Origin: Impatiens glandulifera
Lineage: Eukaryota > Streptophyta > Magnoliopsida > Ericales > Balsaminaceae
Length of the DNA: 64,000 bases
Direction of reading: 5' to 3'
Assembly (NCBI RefSeq): GCF_907164915.1
Contig: NC_061862.1
Location: 136,577,520-136,641,519 of the forward strand
The position numbers and the translations under genes were made by a program. The notes under the pieces were generated by a model. That model ran no database searches. It saw nothing but the letters and a program-made list of their open reading frames with translations, and had not been told where the DNA came from. Below, in pieces: positions 1 to 9,792 of the stretch. How positions within the stretch are numbered: position 1 is the first letter of the stretch; each line of letters opens with the position of its first letter.

Positions 1-1062
1 TTGTTATAACTTATGAAAAGTTTAATGAATAGATAAAACTAAGTTCAAATATATATGTTAAACCGCTAAGTTATATCAAGTATATTAATTGGTTTAAATA
101 TAACAAGAAGCTGTTGTAGCGTAGTGGTAAACGCCTCTGTCTGTCACACAGGTGACTAGGGATCAAATACCACTGGCTGCTAATAATATTTAAAGTTTTG
201 CTATTTCAGGGAAATTGAGCAAAATCCATTCGGTTGGAAATATATATATTGTTTGACTTCGGTTTGTAGTAAAAGCAACCGGTTCGGCCAAGAAGTTCAG
301 TTAACCAGTTGGTCAACTGGAGTTCAGTTAGGAGATCGGTCAACAGGCATTTAATGAAAGAAGGCTCCGGTCAACCGACACTTAATGCAGCCGCTTCAGT
401 CATAAATGATCCGGTTGGTTAAATGTAGCCGCTCAGTCATAAATGTTCTAGTTGATTAAATGCAGCCGCTCCAGTCATAAATGTTCCGGTTGATTAAATG
501 ATGTTTGTTCCGGTAATAAATGTTCCGGTTATTGAATGAGCCGCTCAGTCATAAATGTTCCGGTTGATTAAATGTTGTCAAGCTCCGGTAATTAAATGAG
601 TAATCCAAATCCAGAAGCAATCTCCAGGCAGCAGGTAGCTGTCAGGCATGCTTGTTCAAATCCAGAAGCAATCTCCAGAGTTAGTATTGTTGTCAGGCTC
701 CGGTCAACCGACACTTAATGCAGCCGCTCCGAACATCCATAAACAAATCCTTGTCTCGTGTTCTTTCCTTTGCTTTTATTTACTTTACATAACCTCAAAC
801 TAATCATACGCCTTAAACCGGTCACTCATATCCTTAAACTGACTCTTCATAAACTTCATCCGAATCGTATTCGTTGCTTCAGATTGAAACGGACATTTCC
901 GCACTTAAAATCGGTTCAAGAGTCTGTGACAATCTGTGTAGTGTTAAGAGCGGTTTTAGTCTCTAACCGGACTATCACCAAAAAGTGTGTGTGTTGTAAG
1001 CGGCCACCCTTACCGAAACCGGAAAATACCCCGGTCCTCCAAGGGCGTCCCCAATCCTAACA
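1..1062 (+). repeat. 5' LTR of Copia-type element A, truncated by window edge and rearranged
   Basis: The sequence matches the 3' LTR (2917-4438) and the solo LTR (9793-11904). It ends in CCTAACA directly before a tRNA-Met primer site. The window opens about 100 bases into the LTR (base 1 aligns with about 3018). It lacks the roughly 500-base segment that holds the TATA box in the other two copies. At that junction, 695-731 repeats 364-396, like templated filler. It carries imperfect ~36-base subrepeats (CAGTCATAAATGTTCCGGTT type) and a tRNA-Asp-like block. With the promoter region missing, it is probably transcriptionally inactive. Confidence 0.9.
111..182 (+). repeat. tRNA-Asp-like block inside LTR A (copy 1)
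   Basis: About 70 bases resemble a tRNA-Asp(GTC). There is an A-box-like GTAGCGTAGTGGTAAACG, an anticodon arm CTGTCACACAGG with GTC in the loop position, and a degenerate B box (GGGATCAAATACC). The acceptor stem does not pair well, so this is not a working tRNA gene. It may be a SINE-like or tRNA-derived insertion fixed in the LTR family. Confidence 0.6.
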
Positions 1063-1064
1063 AG

Positions 1065-1076
1065 TGGTATCAGAGC
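1065..1076 (+). other. Primer binding site of element A (initiator tRNA-Met type)
   Basis: TGGTATCAGAGC lies 2 bases after the LTR end. It is the standard Copia primer site complementary to the 3' end of plant initiator tRNA-Met. Confidence 0.93.
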
Positions 1077-1110
1077 GAGGTTCTTAACACTCAAGCAACT
1101 GAATATCATC

Positions 1111-2403
1111 ATGTCTTTCATCAACGAGCCCCCCATGTTCTGCATCGAAGAATATGTTGATTGGAAGATACAGATGGAAGTGCATTTGGCCTCACAAGAC
1201 GATGACATGTGGTATGTTATTACCGATGGTCCGATAAAGATTGATAAGCCGAGATACCAATGGACGGCGGAAGATAAGAAGATGAATAACTTGGATAATG
1301 TTGCCAAAAACATTTTGTTCAAGTCGTTGGACAAAAACATGTTTAGTAAGATCAAGTTGTGCTCTTTTGCTAAAGAAATTTGGGAGAAGTTGATCCAACT
1401 GTGTGAGGGTAGCGACCAAATAAAGGAGAACCGGAAAGATCATAAGGCTCTGATAGCTTATGAAATCAATAGCAAATGGGCCGATAGCGATTCGGACGAC
1501 TCATCATCCAGCGACGGCGATGATAAAGTTGATGCATGCTTCATGGCGGAGAAAGAATCTGAGGTATTTGATTTCTCTTCTGAAGAATTTACTAAAGAAG
1601 ACTTAGTTATTGCACTCAATGACATGGTCGATGAGTTCAAAAAATTGTCTGTTTTAATGCCGACCAAAACAAAATATGAAACCGGAAAGTCAAGTGGTAC
1701 CGCTGGTGAGCCAAGCGGAACCGAGACTTACGAACCGGTTAGACTATCCTTAGAGAATGAGAAGCTCAAGGAGAAAGTCCAATCGTTAACCGAAGAAAAT
1801 GAGAGAATTAAATATGTCACGGCTTCTTGGAAGAGATCTAGTGAAGCGGTAAGCCAGATGTCTAATTACCAAAGACATCCCAAATGTAAATTTGGTATTG
1901 GTTATAACAAATCCGCCACTCACAAGCATTCCAACGGGATGAAACTCACAAAAGACAATCTTCCTTTCATAATATTTGTCAAGAGTTCATCAACCGACAA
2001 TGAGGCACAATGTGATCTAAAACCGGAAAAAGAAATAAAATATGTAAGTCCAACTGACTCGGAAAAATGGCTTTATCCTGAGAGAAGGAAAGCCAACCGG
2101 CCAGCAGGTAAACAAACTGATACACACCCACATAAAATTAATCAAAAGTCACCACAAAATAAGGCACTCTTAGGACAACAGAAAGATGTAAAACCAAGCA
2201 CCGGAAAAGTAATTAGAACCATAACCGGGAAAGTTATCCGACTTATTAAAGTCTGTATTCCTAAGGGATTAATAAGCCACGGACCCAAAAAAAAATGGGG
2301 ACCAGATTCTTTATTGTCTATAAATGCAGGTAAATCAAGACAGAAGCTTGGAAGAGATAGCATGGCATCCGGACAGCCGGCTGCTGACGAACACATCATT
2401 TGA
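1111..2403 (+). pseudogene. Internally deleted Copia Gag ORF of element A (430 codons, no zinc knuckle)
   Basis: The ORF starts 35 bases after the primer site. Its N-terminus (WKIQMEVHLASQDDDMW, VITDGPIKID, then EIWEKLIQLCEGS) matches the Gag of element B and is the retrotransposon Gag (UBN2/DUF4219-type) N-terminal region. At about residue 110 it jumps from KENR to KDHKALIAYEINSKWADSD. Compared with B this skips about 170 residues, including the CCHC zinc knuckle. The rest is the acidic and coiled-coil Gag tail (EVFDFSSEEFTKEDLVIALN; KLKEKVQSLTEENERIKY) and the IPKGLISHGPK box that normally precedes the protease. No protease, integrase or reverse transcriptase follows. The ORF is open, so it could make a short Gag-like protein, but packaging function is doubtful without the knuckle. 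The internal deletion is inferred from comparison with B. Confidence 0.85.
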
Positions 2404-2506
2404 AGGGAAAAAGCATGAAGTGGCTAACATCCTCACAAAGCCACTTCTCGAGTCTAAGTTTTCTTCCCTTAGAAATAGTTTAGAATTGTTAGATTACAAA
2501 ATTTGA
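2399..2506 (+). pseudogene. C-terminal tip of Copia RNase H, fused to element A Gag by deletion of pol
   Basis: In a different frame from Gag, the sequence reads HEVANILTKPLLESKFSSLR and continues to a stop at 2506. ADIFTKPL-type motifs are the invariant end of Copia polyproteins. It follows the Gag stop directly, so protease, integrase and nearly all of RT/RNase H have been lost. It marks the edge of an internal deletion and is not a functional gene. Confidence 0.85.
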
Positions 2507-2554
2507 AGAAAATTTGTTAAAAAAAAAAAATTCCTTAAACAAAACCGTTTTTCC

Positions 2555-2868
2555 AAAAAACCGGCCAAACAAATATAAGTTTTCCAAAAAGCGGCCAAAC
2601 AAATATAAGTTTTCCAAAAAGCAGCCAAACAAATATAAGTTTTCCAAAAAGCAGCCAAACAAATATAAGTTTTCCAAAAAGCGGCCAAACAAATATAAGT
2701 TTTCCAAAAAACGGCCAAACAAATGTAAGCTCTTTAAAACCGGCCAAACAAGTGTAAGCTCTTTAAAACCGGTCAAACAAATATAAGCTTTTTCAAAAAC
2801 CGGCCAAACAAGTGTAAGCTCTTTAAAACCGGTCAAACAAATATAAGCTTTTTCAAAAACCGGCCACA
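2555..2868. repeat. ~30-bp tandem repeat upstream of polypurine tract, element A
   Basis: About ten units of the type GGCCAAACAAATATAAG + TTTTCCAAAAAGC (30 bases, later units 29-31). Both strands give periodic pseudo-ORFs. It lies between the pol remnant and the polypurine tract. Confidence 0.9.
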
Positions 2869-2901
2869 CATTACAAGTTTTGAATATTTATTCTAAATAA
2901 T

Positions 2902-2916
2902 CAAAAAGGGAGAAAT
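2902..2916 (+). other. Polypurine tract of element A
   Basis: ATCAAAAAGGGAGAAAT lies immediately before the LTR start TGATAGAAAA at 2917. A second copy of tract plus LTR start occurs 88 bases downstream (about 2990-3014), inside the LTR. Confidence 0.8.
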
Positions 2917-4438
2917 TGATAGAAAAATTAAGTAGATTAATTTTAAACCGGCCACACATTACAAGTTTTGAATATTTACTCTAAATAATCAAAAAGGGAG
3001 AAATTGATAGAAAATAATTGTTATAACTTATGAAAAGTTTAATGAATAGATAAAACTAAGTTCAAATATATATGTTAAACCGCTAAGTTATATCAAGTAT
3101 ATTAATTGGTTTAAATATAACAAGAAGCTGTTGTAGCGTAGTGGTAAACGCCTTTGCCTGTCACACAGGTGACCAGGGATATGCAGCCGCTCAGTCATAA
3201 ATGTTCCGGTTGATTAAATGCAACCGCTTAGTCATAAATGTTCCGGTTCCGGTTGATTAAATGTTGTATGTTCCGGTTGATTAAATGCTGTTTGTTCCGG
3301 TTGATCAAATGCAGCCGCTCCAGTCATAAATGCTCCGGTTGATTAAATGCAGCCGCTCTGGTAATAAATGTTCCGGTTATTGAATGAGCCGCTCAGTCAT
3401 AAATGTTCCGGAAATGTTCCGGTTGATTAAATGTTGTCAAGCTCCGGTTATTAAATGAGTAATCCAAATCCAGAAGCAATCTCCAAGCAGCAGGTAGCTG
3501 TCAGGCATGCTTGTTCAAATCCAGAAGCAATCTCCAGGCAGCAGGTAGCTGTCAGGCATGCTTGTCCAAATCCAGAAGCAATCTCCAGGCAGCAGGTAGC
3601 TGTCAGGCGGCCGGCTAAGAGCTGCCATGTGTCCAAAATGCAAACCGGCTAAGTGCATGTCTGCCATGTGTCCAACATGCAAACCGGCTAAAGCGCATGT
3701 CTGCCATGTGTCCAAATTGATCTGTCCAAGAGGGAAGGCGTGCAAGCCTCTTGATCATTACCAGGAGAGAGAAAATATGACCGTTGTGTCCTCTCAGCTA
3801 TAAAAGGAAGACGAGACGTCTTCATTTAATACAGTGATCAAGCAAAAAATATCAATCACATCTTTTTAAGAAAATCATTAAGTTAGAGAGATAAAGTCAT
3901 ATATTCCAAAAACCGGTTTGCCTAAAACCGGAAGCTTTTTTGTGTGTTGTTGTGTTGAGTTGTTGTATTACATCAAAGTGTGAGTTTGGTGTAACCGGCG
4001 AGTAGCGAAGTTGGGCTCGACCGGCAGTATTGTTGTAACTCTAAAGAGTTAGTGGAGATCCTTCTCATAACCTGAGAAGAAGGGGTGACGTAGGAGGGTT
4101 TGCTCCAAACATCCATAAACAAATCCTTGTCTCGTGTTCTTTCCTTTGCTTTTATTTACTTTACCTAACCTCAAACTAATCATACGCCTTAAACCGGTCA
4201 CTCATATCCTTAAACCGACTCCTCATAAACTTCATCCAAATCGTATTCGTTGCTTCAGATTGAAACGGACATTTCCGCACTTGAACTCGGTTCAAGAGTC
4301 TGTGACAATCTGTGTAGTGTTAAGAGCGGTTTTAGTCTCTAACCGGACTATCACCAAAAAGTGTGTGTGTTGTAAGCGGCCACCCTTACCGAAACCGGAA
4401 AACACCCCGGTCCTCCAAGGGCGTCCCCGATCCTAACA
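2917..4438 (+). repeat. 3' LTR of Copia-type element A (1,522 bp)
   Basis: It starts TGATAG and ends CCTAACA. The start is fixed by the solo LTR at 9793, where the same bases begin right after a target-site duplication. Inside it are an 88-base duplication that includes a second polypurine tract (2860-2926 against 2948-3014), a truncated tRNA-Asp-like block (3128-3180), CAGTCATAAATGTTCCGGTT-type subrepeats, three 51-base units (from 3466, 3517 and 3568), two ~37-base CTGCCATGTGTCC units, and a TATA box. The next base (4439) continues family B LTR sequence, so element A is inserted in B's LTR. Confidence 0.92.
3799..3805 (+). promoter_or_regulatory. TATA box in 3' LTR A
   Basis: TATAAAA in the context CAGCTATAAAAGGAAGACG, about 640 bases before the LTR end. 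The same motif is at 11265-11271 in the solo LTR. It is absent from the 5' LTR, where this segment is deleted. Confidence 0.65.
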
Positions 4439-6207
4439 GAATATTTGGAATTAGACGTACAATCTAACTATTCGGAGTTAGACGTGTAGTCTAATATATT
4501 TGCAATTAGACGGATAGTCTAATATGTGCGGAATTAGACTTGCAGTCTAACTTAGTGGAGTTAGATGTGCAGTCTAATATATTGTGAAAGTTAGACGTGC
4601 GTCTAACTCCTTCAGACAAGTCTGATGTAGAACCGGAATTAGACGTATAGTCTAACTCAGTGGAGTTAGACGTACCGTTTAATGGTTATTGAATAATTAG
4701 ACGTGTAGTCTAATTAGTGAAGTTAGACGTGCGTCTAACTCCTTCAGACAAGTCTGAGGTAGAACCGGAATGAGACGTGTAGTCTAACTCAGTGGAGTTA
4801 GACGTACCGTTTAATGGTTATTGAATAATTAGACGTGTAGTCTAATTAGTGAAAGTTAGACGTGCGTCTAACTCCTTCAGACAAGTCTGATGTAGAACCG
4901 GAATTAGACGTGTAGTCTAACTCAGTGGAGTTAGACGTACCGTTTAATGGTTATTGAATAATTAGACGTGTAGTCTAATTAGTGAAAGTTAGACGTGCGT
5001 CTAACTCCTTCAGACAAGTCTGAGATAGAACCGAATTAGACGTGTAGTCTAACTCTGTGGAGTTAGACGTACCGTTTAATGGTTATTGAATAATTAGACG
5101 TGTAGTCTAATTAGTGAAAGTTAGACGTGCGTCTAACTCCTTCAGACAAGTCTGAGGTAGAACCGGAATTAGACGTGTAGTCTAACTCAATGGAGTTAGG
5201 CGTACCGTCTAATGGTTATTGTAATTAGATGCGAGTCTAATTTTATTAGACCGGCGGTCTAATAGATGTTTCTATTAAAAGGAGATGTTTGATTTCGTTA
5301 GACTGATTTTACAATCCGTCTAATGAAAATACGTCTAATGCTCAACTTAAGCAGTATGCTTGAAGCTAGCATTTCACCTACCCATGTGCTATATCTGTAC
5401 CCTACTCCTGCTCCACTTTCTAGTGAAGATTAGTACGACAGCTATATGCAACCAACCAAGGAATGCCACGTAAGAGAATTTTCCTCACATTACTTGTTTT
5501 GCAGGTACATCCCTGATGGAATATTCGGCGCACTACCAGTGATGTACGGCCACGATCCTTGTGCTCAGAACCTGATGTGTACAATGGAGGTTTTCCAATG
5601 GAAGAGTGCCACGTATCATTCTAAAAGATTCGACTGTTAGCTCCTGCTCAGTATTTAACATATCTAAAGGACAACGGAAAATCTGCCTCATACAACGAAG
5701 AAGCAATCTGATTTTGCAGAAAGAGAAACTACTCAATCATCTTGCTTACTGAATTCATACTGTGAAGCTGCTTTCTAATTGTACTGTGTGTGAATTAAGA
5801 GAGAGCTAGAATCAAAACACCTTTAGTTGAGTGATATTCTTCATCTTGTAATTGAACAGAAAGTGTTCTGTTTAATAGTGAGCTAGGTGTGTGTAAACTG
5901 TATTTGATTCGAATCATAATATAGTGAATCCTTCTGGTGGTTGGAAGAAGGGGTGACGTAAGAGAGTTTCTCCGAACATCCATAAACAAACTGCCGTGTT
6001 CTTTCTTTTCTGTCATCTTCTCATATTTTATCTTGTGTTTCAAACCCAATTAAAAAATTCCGCCTTGAATCTGTTTCAAGTGTTTACAAGTGTTTGTGTA
6101 GAATAGAAAGCGAATTAAATCCCTAACAGGATTTCTTTCAAACTGTTTTTCATAAGCCTTCATCCTTAGCCAGACCTCCGTCTCTATCGATAAAGCCGAT
6201 CCTATCA
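4439..6207 (+). repeat. 5' LTR of Copia-type element B (3' portion; 5' portion displaced upstream of window by element A)
   Basis: It aligns with 15172-16661 of B's 3' LTR. It ends GATCCTATCA, followed by a tRNA-Met primer site. It opens with GAATATTTGG, which in the intact 3' LTR follows TCTAATG without interruption, so element A split it here. The first 800 bases are dense in inverted motifs (ATTAGACGTGTAGTCTAAT, GTTAGACGTGCGTCTAAC) arranged in five 132-133-base tandem units. The 3' LTR has only three. Confidence 0.9.
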
Positions 6208-6209
6208 AT

Positions 6210-6221
6210 TGGTATCAGAGC
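6210..6221 (+). other. Primer binding site of element B
   Basis: TGGTATCAGAGC lies 2 bases after the LTR end. It is complementary to initiator tRNA-Met, as in element A. Confidence 0.93.
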
Positions 6222-6252
6222 CCTGTTTTTATTCTCAAGCCTTTCTTGAAAT

Positions 6253-8071
6253 ATGTCGACCGTAACCAAAGATGCCAGTGCTACAGCCATTCCAACTTTC
6301 TCTCGAGAAAACTACATTGTTTGGAAGGAAAGAGTTCGTGCTCATCTCTCTTCTCTTCATGATGACATGTGGAGCGTTATTACAGAAGGTCCTATCAAGA
6401 TTGATAAGGAGAAGGCTGACTGGAATGCTGATGAAAAGAGGCAAAACAACCTCAACAACATGGCTCTTGATGTTCTGTATAGATCTCTCGATGACAGTAT
6501 GTTCAACTACATTATCGAATGCGATACTACCAAAGAGGTCTGGAACAGACTCACTCAACTGTGCGAGGGCAATGAGCAAACCAATGAAAACAAGATCATG
6601 GTTTCCACTCAACAGTTCGACTGCTTCAAGATGCGTCATAGTGAAACCATGAACGATTTCGATACCAGATTGAGCAAGATCGTCTCCTCTCTGTCTATCC
6701 TAGGTAAGACCTATAGCAACCGGGAGCTTGCTATCAAGGTCATGCGTGCTCTTCCAAGGGAATGAGACATAAATACTATGGCGATGAGAGAATCCAAAGA
6801 TCTTAACAAGATTTCTCTCTTTGATCTCTTTGCTGATCTCAAGGCCTATGAGTTCGAGCTGAACTGTAGAATGGAAGAAGATCAACCCACGTCCGTTATC
6901 ATTGCCAAGGCGCTGGTGACTGCTGAAGAGCCACCAACCGCTCTGAATGTGAAGATGGCAGCTCAGTAGCTAAGCAGCGATGCCATGTCTCTCTTCGTGA
7001 AGAAGTTTGGCGACTTCTTGATGAAGAGCAACTCTAACTCAAACTCTTCAAATTCTAATGACAATAAAAAATCTAAAGCTAATGTTACTTGTTTTAACTG
7101 TGGTATTAAAGGTCATTATGCATCGGAATGCCGGAAGCCAAAGCGTGAAGATGCCAAGGATGATGGAAAAGAGCTGAAGGCTCTTATGGTAGGTGATGGG
7201 AAGAACAGAGGAAGAAGCCGTGGCTCTTATTTTTCATCCAGTGAAAGTGATGAAGAAGAGGTGGCTTGCTTCATGGCAAGAGAAGATGAAGAAAGAACTC
7301 AGGAGACTGAGGTATTTGACTTCTCTTTCGAAAGGTTTTCAAGGGAACAACTAGTAGTTGCACTAGATGACATGGTTATCGAGTACATAAATCTAGCAGA
7401 ATCCCTAAATGAAACTAAATCTTCATCAGATGTAAATAAACTAAATCTTTCTAAAGCTGAAGAGTCAAATGTTTTTGAAAAGAAGATTGAAGAGATATCA
7501 TCTAAGAATGAGATGCTCAAGGAACAAATTCAAACTCTTTCATCTGAAAAGAAAAGGTTAAACTATGTTGTTTGTGCATGGATAAGGTCTGGAGATGCTG
7601 TCAAATATCAGATCAGCATGTTGAAACCAGCTGGATCTAGATCCGGATTAGGATTTGATAGCAATGACCCTAATCTGTCATGCAAAAAGTCAAAACCATA
7701 TAACAAACTTAAGCCAATAAGTTTTGTCAAAGGAAGTATGACTGACATTGAATCTGATCTTATTCATGAAGAAGTTTCTTTCAAAAATGAAATAGTTTAT
7801 GTTCCGCCGACTGTTAGCTGGCTTAAGAATAAGCTAGAAGCAGCTAACAAGTCTGGCAATCTAAAACCTGACTCTAAGTCAAGGAGTTTTATAAGAAAAA
7901 ATCTTCTTCAAAAGCTAAAGGATCAGTGTCTAGTAGGAAGTCATCTGCTAAGTCAAAATCCTATGCATTAATCACAACACAAAATGGGAAGTCCATCAGA
8001 ACAACTCAAATATGGATTCCAAAGGGACTAATTGATCGAGGACCCAATTGAGTATGGGTACCAAAATGTGT
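6253..8071 (+). pseudogene. Copia Gag ORF of element B, broken by two nonsense changes and a frameshift
   Basis: One reading frame runs from ATG 6253. It starts MSTVTKDASATAIPTFSREN and contains WKERVRAHLSSLHDDMW and CEGNEQTNENKI, the UBN2-type Gag capsid region. It is cut by TGA at 6763-6765 (a Trp codon is likely ancestral) and TAG at 6967-6969 (likely Gln), both in frame. The CCHC zinc knuckle CFNCGIKGHYASEC follows at about 7090. Next come an acidic stretch (SSSESDEEEVACFMAR) and a coiled coil (EEISSKNEMLKEQIQTLSSE). The frame is lost near 7900 and resumes as IRTTQIWIPKGLIDRGPN up to about 8071. In related elements the protease active site would follow, but here the sequence turns non-coding. 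Gag packages element RNA into virus-like particles. This copy cannot make the full protein. Confidence 0.9.
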
Positions 8072-9031
8072 AAATAGTTTCTTTTGTAGGTGATGCAGGA
8101 AGAGTGCAGGAAGGAAGCTAGAAGAGTACTCCTCTGAGTACACAGCCTGGAAGATCAACAATGGCATTTTCCATTCTAGTAGAATAAATGTTTTTATTTG
8201 TTAAAAATGATTTTGGTCTTTGGACCAAAAATTTTATTTACTACATTCTTATGTCCATATACATACTGAGAGGGAAAATTACTTTGGAAGTAAAGATACT
8301 CTCCAGACGAATATCCTTAATCGGTATAATTAGACAAGAGTGTCTAAAAGAAACAGCGTGTACTTAGACGTATTTTTTCTCAAAATCCATTCATCTAAGT
8401 CTACATGTTGAGGTGTTATAACTACGCAATTAGACGGACACGTCTAATAGACGTTAGACGTTTTTACGTCACGAGCAAGAGGATTCTCACGTCTAATCAA
8501 ACACACGTCTAACACGTGGTGTTTATGCGGAATTAGACGTACACATCTAATAGACATTAGACGAATTTTATAACACGGAATTAGACGTATGCGTCTAATA
8601 GACTCATCCGTCTAATAGATGTTTTGTTATATGGATTTGTGGAGTAAGAAAAACGTCTAACTACGTGCTGATTAGACTGATCAAGGACAGCTGTCCCACG
8701 ATTGAGAGTTATTTACTTTTCCCGCTCAAAATATCAAACAGTCATCTCTTATTAACATGAAGACACGTGTCTCTCAAGTTTAGAGAAAATGACTGATATA
8801 CCCTCATTTTTAATGATGACTTCTTGAAAAAGGACGTCTAACATTTATTAATGGGCCATACCCTTAAGAAGAGACGGTTATTCTGTATTTCCCTCTTCCA
8901 TCTATATAAGGATATTAGTGCATGAGCTTGAAAGTTTTCAATCCTTCGAAACTCTTAAGAACCCTAGTTCTCCTTGCATTTCTCTCACTAAATCTCTTTG
9001 AAATCTTGTGTCGTTTCATATTCCTTCGAAA
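8072..9031 (+). promoter_or_regulatory. Non-coding spacer between Gag and ORF2 of element B with promoter-like features
   Basis: There is no pol coding in this stretch. 8320-8660 carries the same TTAGAC/GTCTAA inverted motifs that dominate B's LTR. A G-box palindrome GACACGTGTC lies at 8762-8771 and a TATA-like TATATAAGG at 8903-8911, about 120 bases before the ORF2 ATG. A CT-rich leader (TTCTCCTTGCATTTCTCTC) follows. I infer an internal promoter for ORF2. A splice-based arrangement is the alternative. Confidence 0.5.
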
Positions 9032-9792
9032 ATGGTGAGGAAAATCACTCTCGGTCACTGTACTTTGCAGGTGGATTTTCCATCGGTGTGCACTTTCGAT
9101 CAACTGGAGATGGTGGAGATTTTCCGAACCCTAGAATATTCTGGGTTAAGGAAGTATCTTGGCGGTCCTTTTATTTTTTTTATGAAAAAGAAGTTCGCGA
9201 GTTCTTCAAAACGAAAACTATGGTGGGTGAATCCATCGTAGCAACCGTCAACGGCATGGAGTTCTCATTCGATGAAGCTGTTTATGCGGAGTTCATTGTA
9301 CTTCCGACGGAGGGAAATTTATTCGACTTGATCCTATCTTCAGAAATCATGGAGGAGATGAAAAGAACCTTTTCTGCCGATGGTTCGATAATCCATGTAA
9401 ATGGACTCAAGAAGGCGTTCAAACCGCATTTCATTCTACTGAACGACGTGGTTGCAAAGGCACTACAAGGGAAATCTGGCTCTTTCCATCTCTATAGTCA
9501 AGACCGTTTTGACTATATGTGTGCTATCTCAAAGGGAATCTAGGTAAACTGGGCTCATACCCTTTTCCAGAACTTGTGCTTCTCTATCTGTCAGACGAAC
9601 AAGGAAAGCATAACATTTGCGGCTCAACTGAGTCATCTGTTGAAGCATTTGGGGGTTCTTATTGGTGAACCTGTGCAGATCAACTCTCTAAGAGTATATA
9701 CTGCCCTTATAGTGGCTAACACACTGATGAGGTTGAAGAACAACCTTGAATCTGCATCTGGTGCTTCTAGTTACCAAACTGGTGGAAATCCT
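9032..9792 (+). pseudogene. ORF2 of element B, N-terminal part (transposon-associated globular domain), interrupted by solo LTR
   Basis: It starts at ATG 9032 (MVRKITLGHCTLQVDFPSVC). A one-base shift in the T run near 9171-9181 moves the frame. The frame then reads EKEVREFFKTKTMVGESIV, NGMEFSFDEAVYAEF and AKALQGKSGSFHLYSQDRFD to an in-frame TAG at 9541-9543, then VNWAHTLFQNL to 9792. The pattern (short N-terminus, LRKYLG, REFF, V.G..FSFDE, LPTEG, AKAL..K.GSF, VNW..LFQN) resembles the 'putative plant transposon protein' domain found in extra ORFs of plant retroelements. I recall similar predicted proteins from Lamiales, but have not searched. Function is unknown. The frame continues at 11910 once the LTR and one target-site copy are discounted. 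Confidence 0.75.

Noticed and set aside
111..182. Functional tRNA-Asp gene
   Set aside because: The acceptor stem does not pair, the B box is degenerate, and all copies lie inside LTRs.
758..1060. A 100-codon ORF conserved in three LTR A copies (also 4134-4436 and 11600-11902)
   Set aside because: Conservation is explained by recent copies of the same LTR. The sequence has no protein-like features and lies in the LTR leader.
2489..2869. ORFs on both strands with KYKFSKK- or FWKTYI-type repeats
   Set aside because: They come from the 30-base tandem repeat.
4439..5220. CRISPR-like array (regular palindromic repeats)
   Set aside because: Repeats have no unique spacers of constant length, the units are long tandems inside an LTR, and the genome is a plant.
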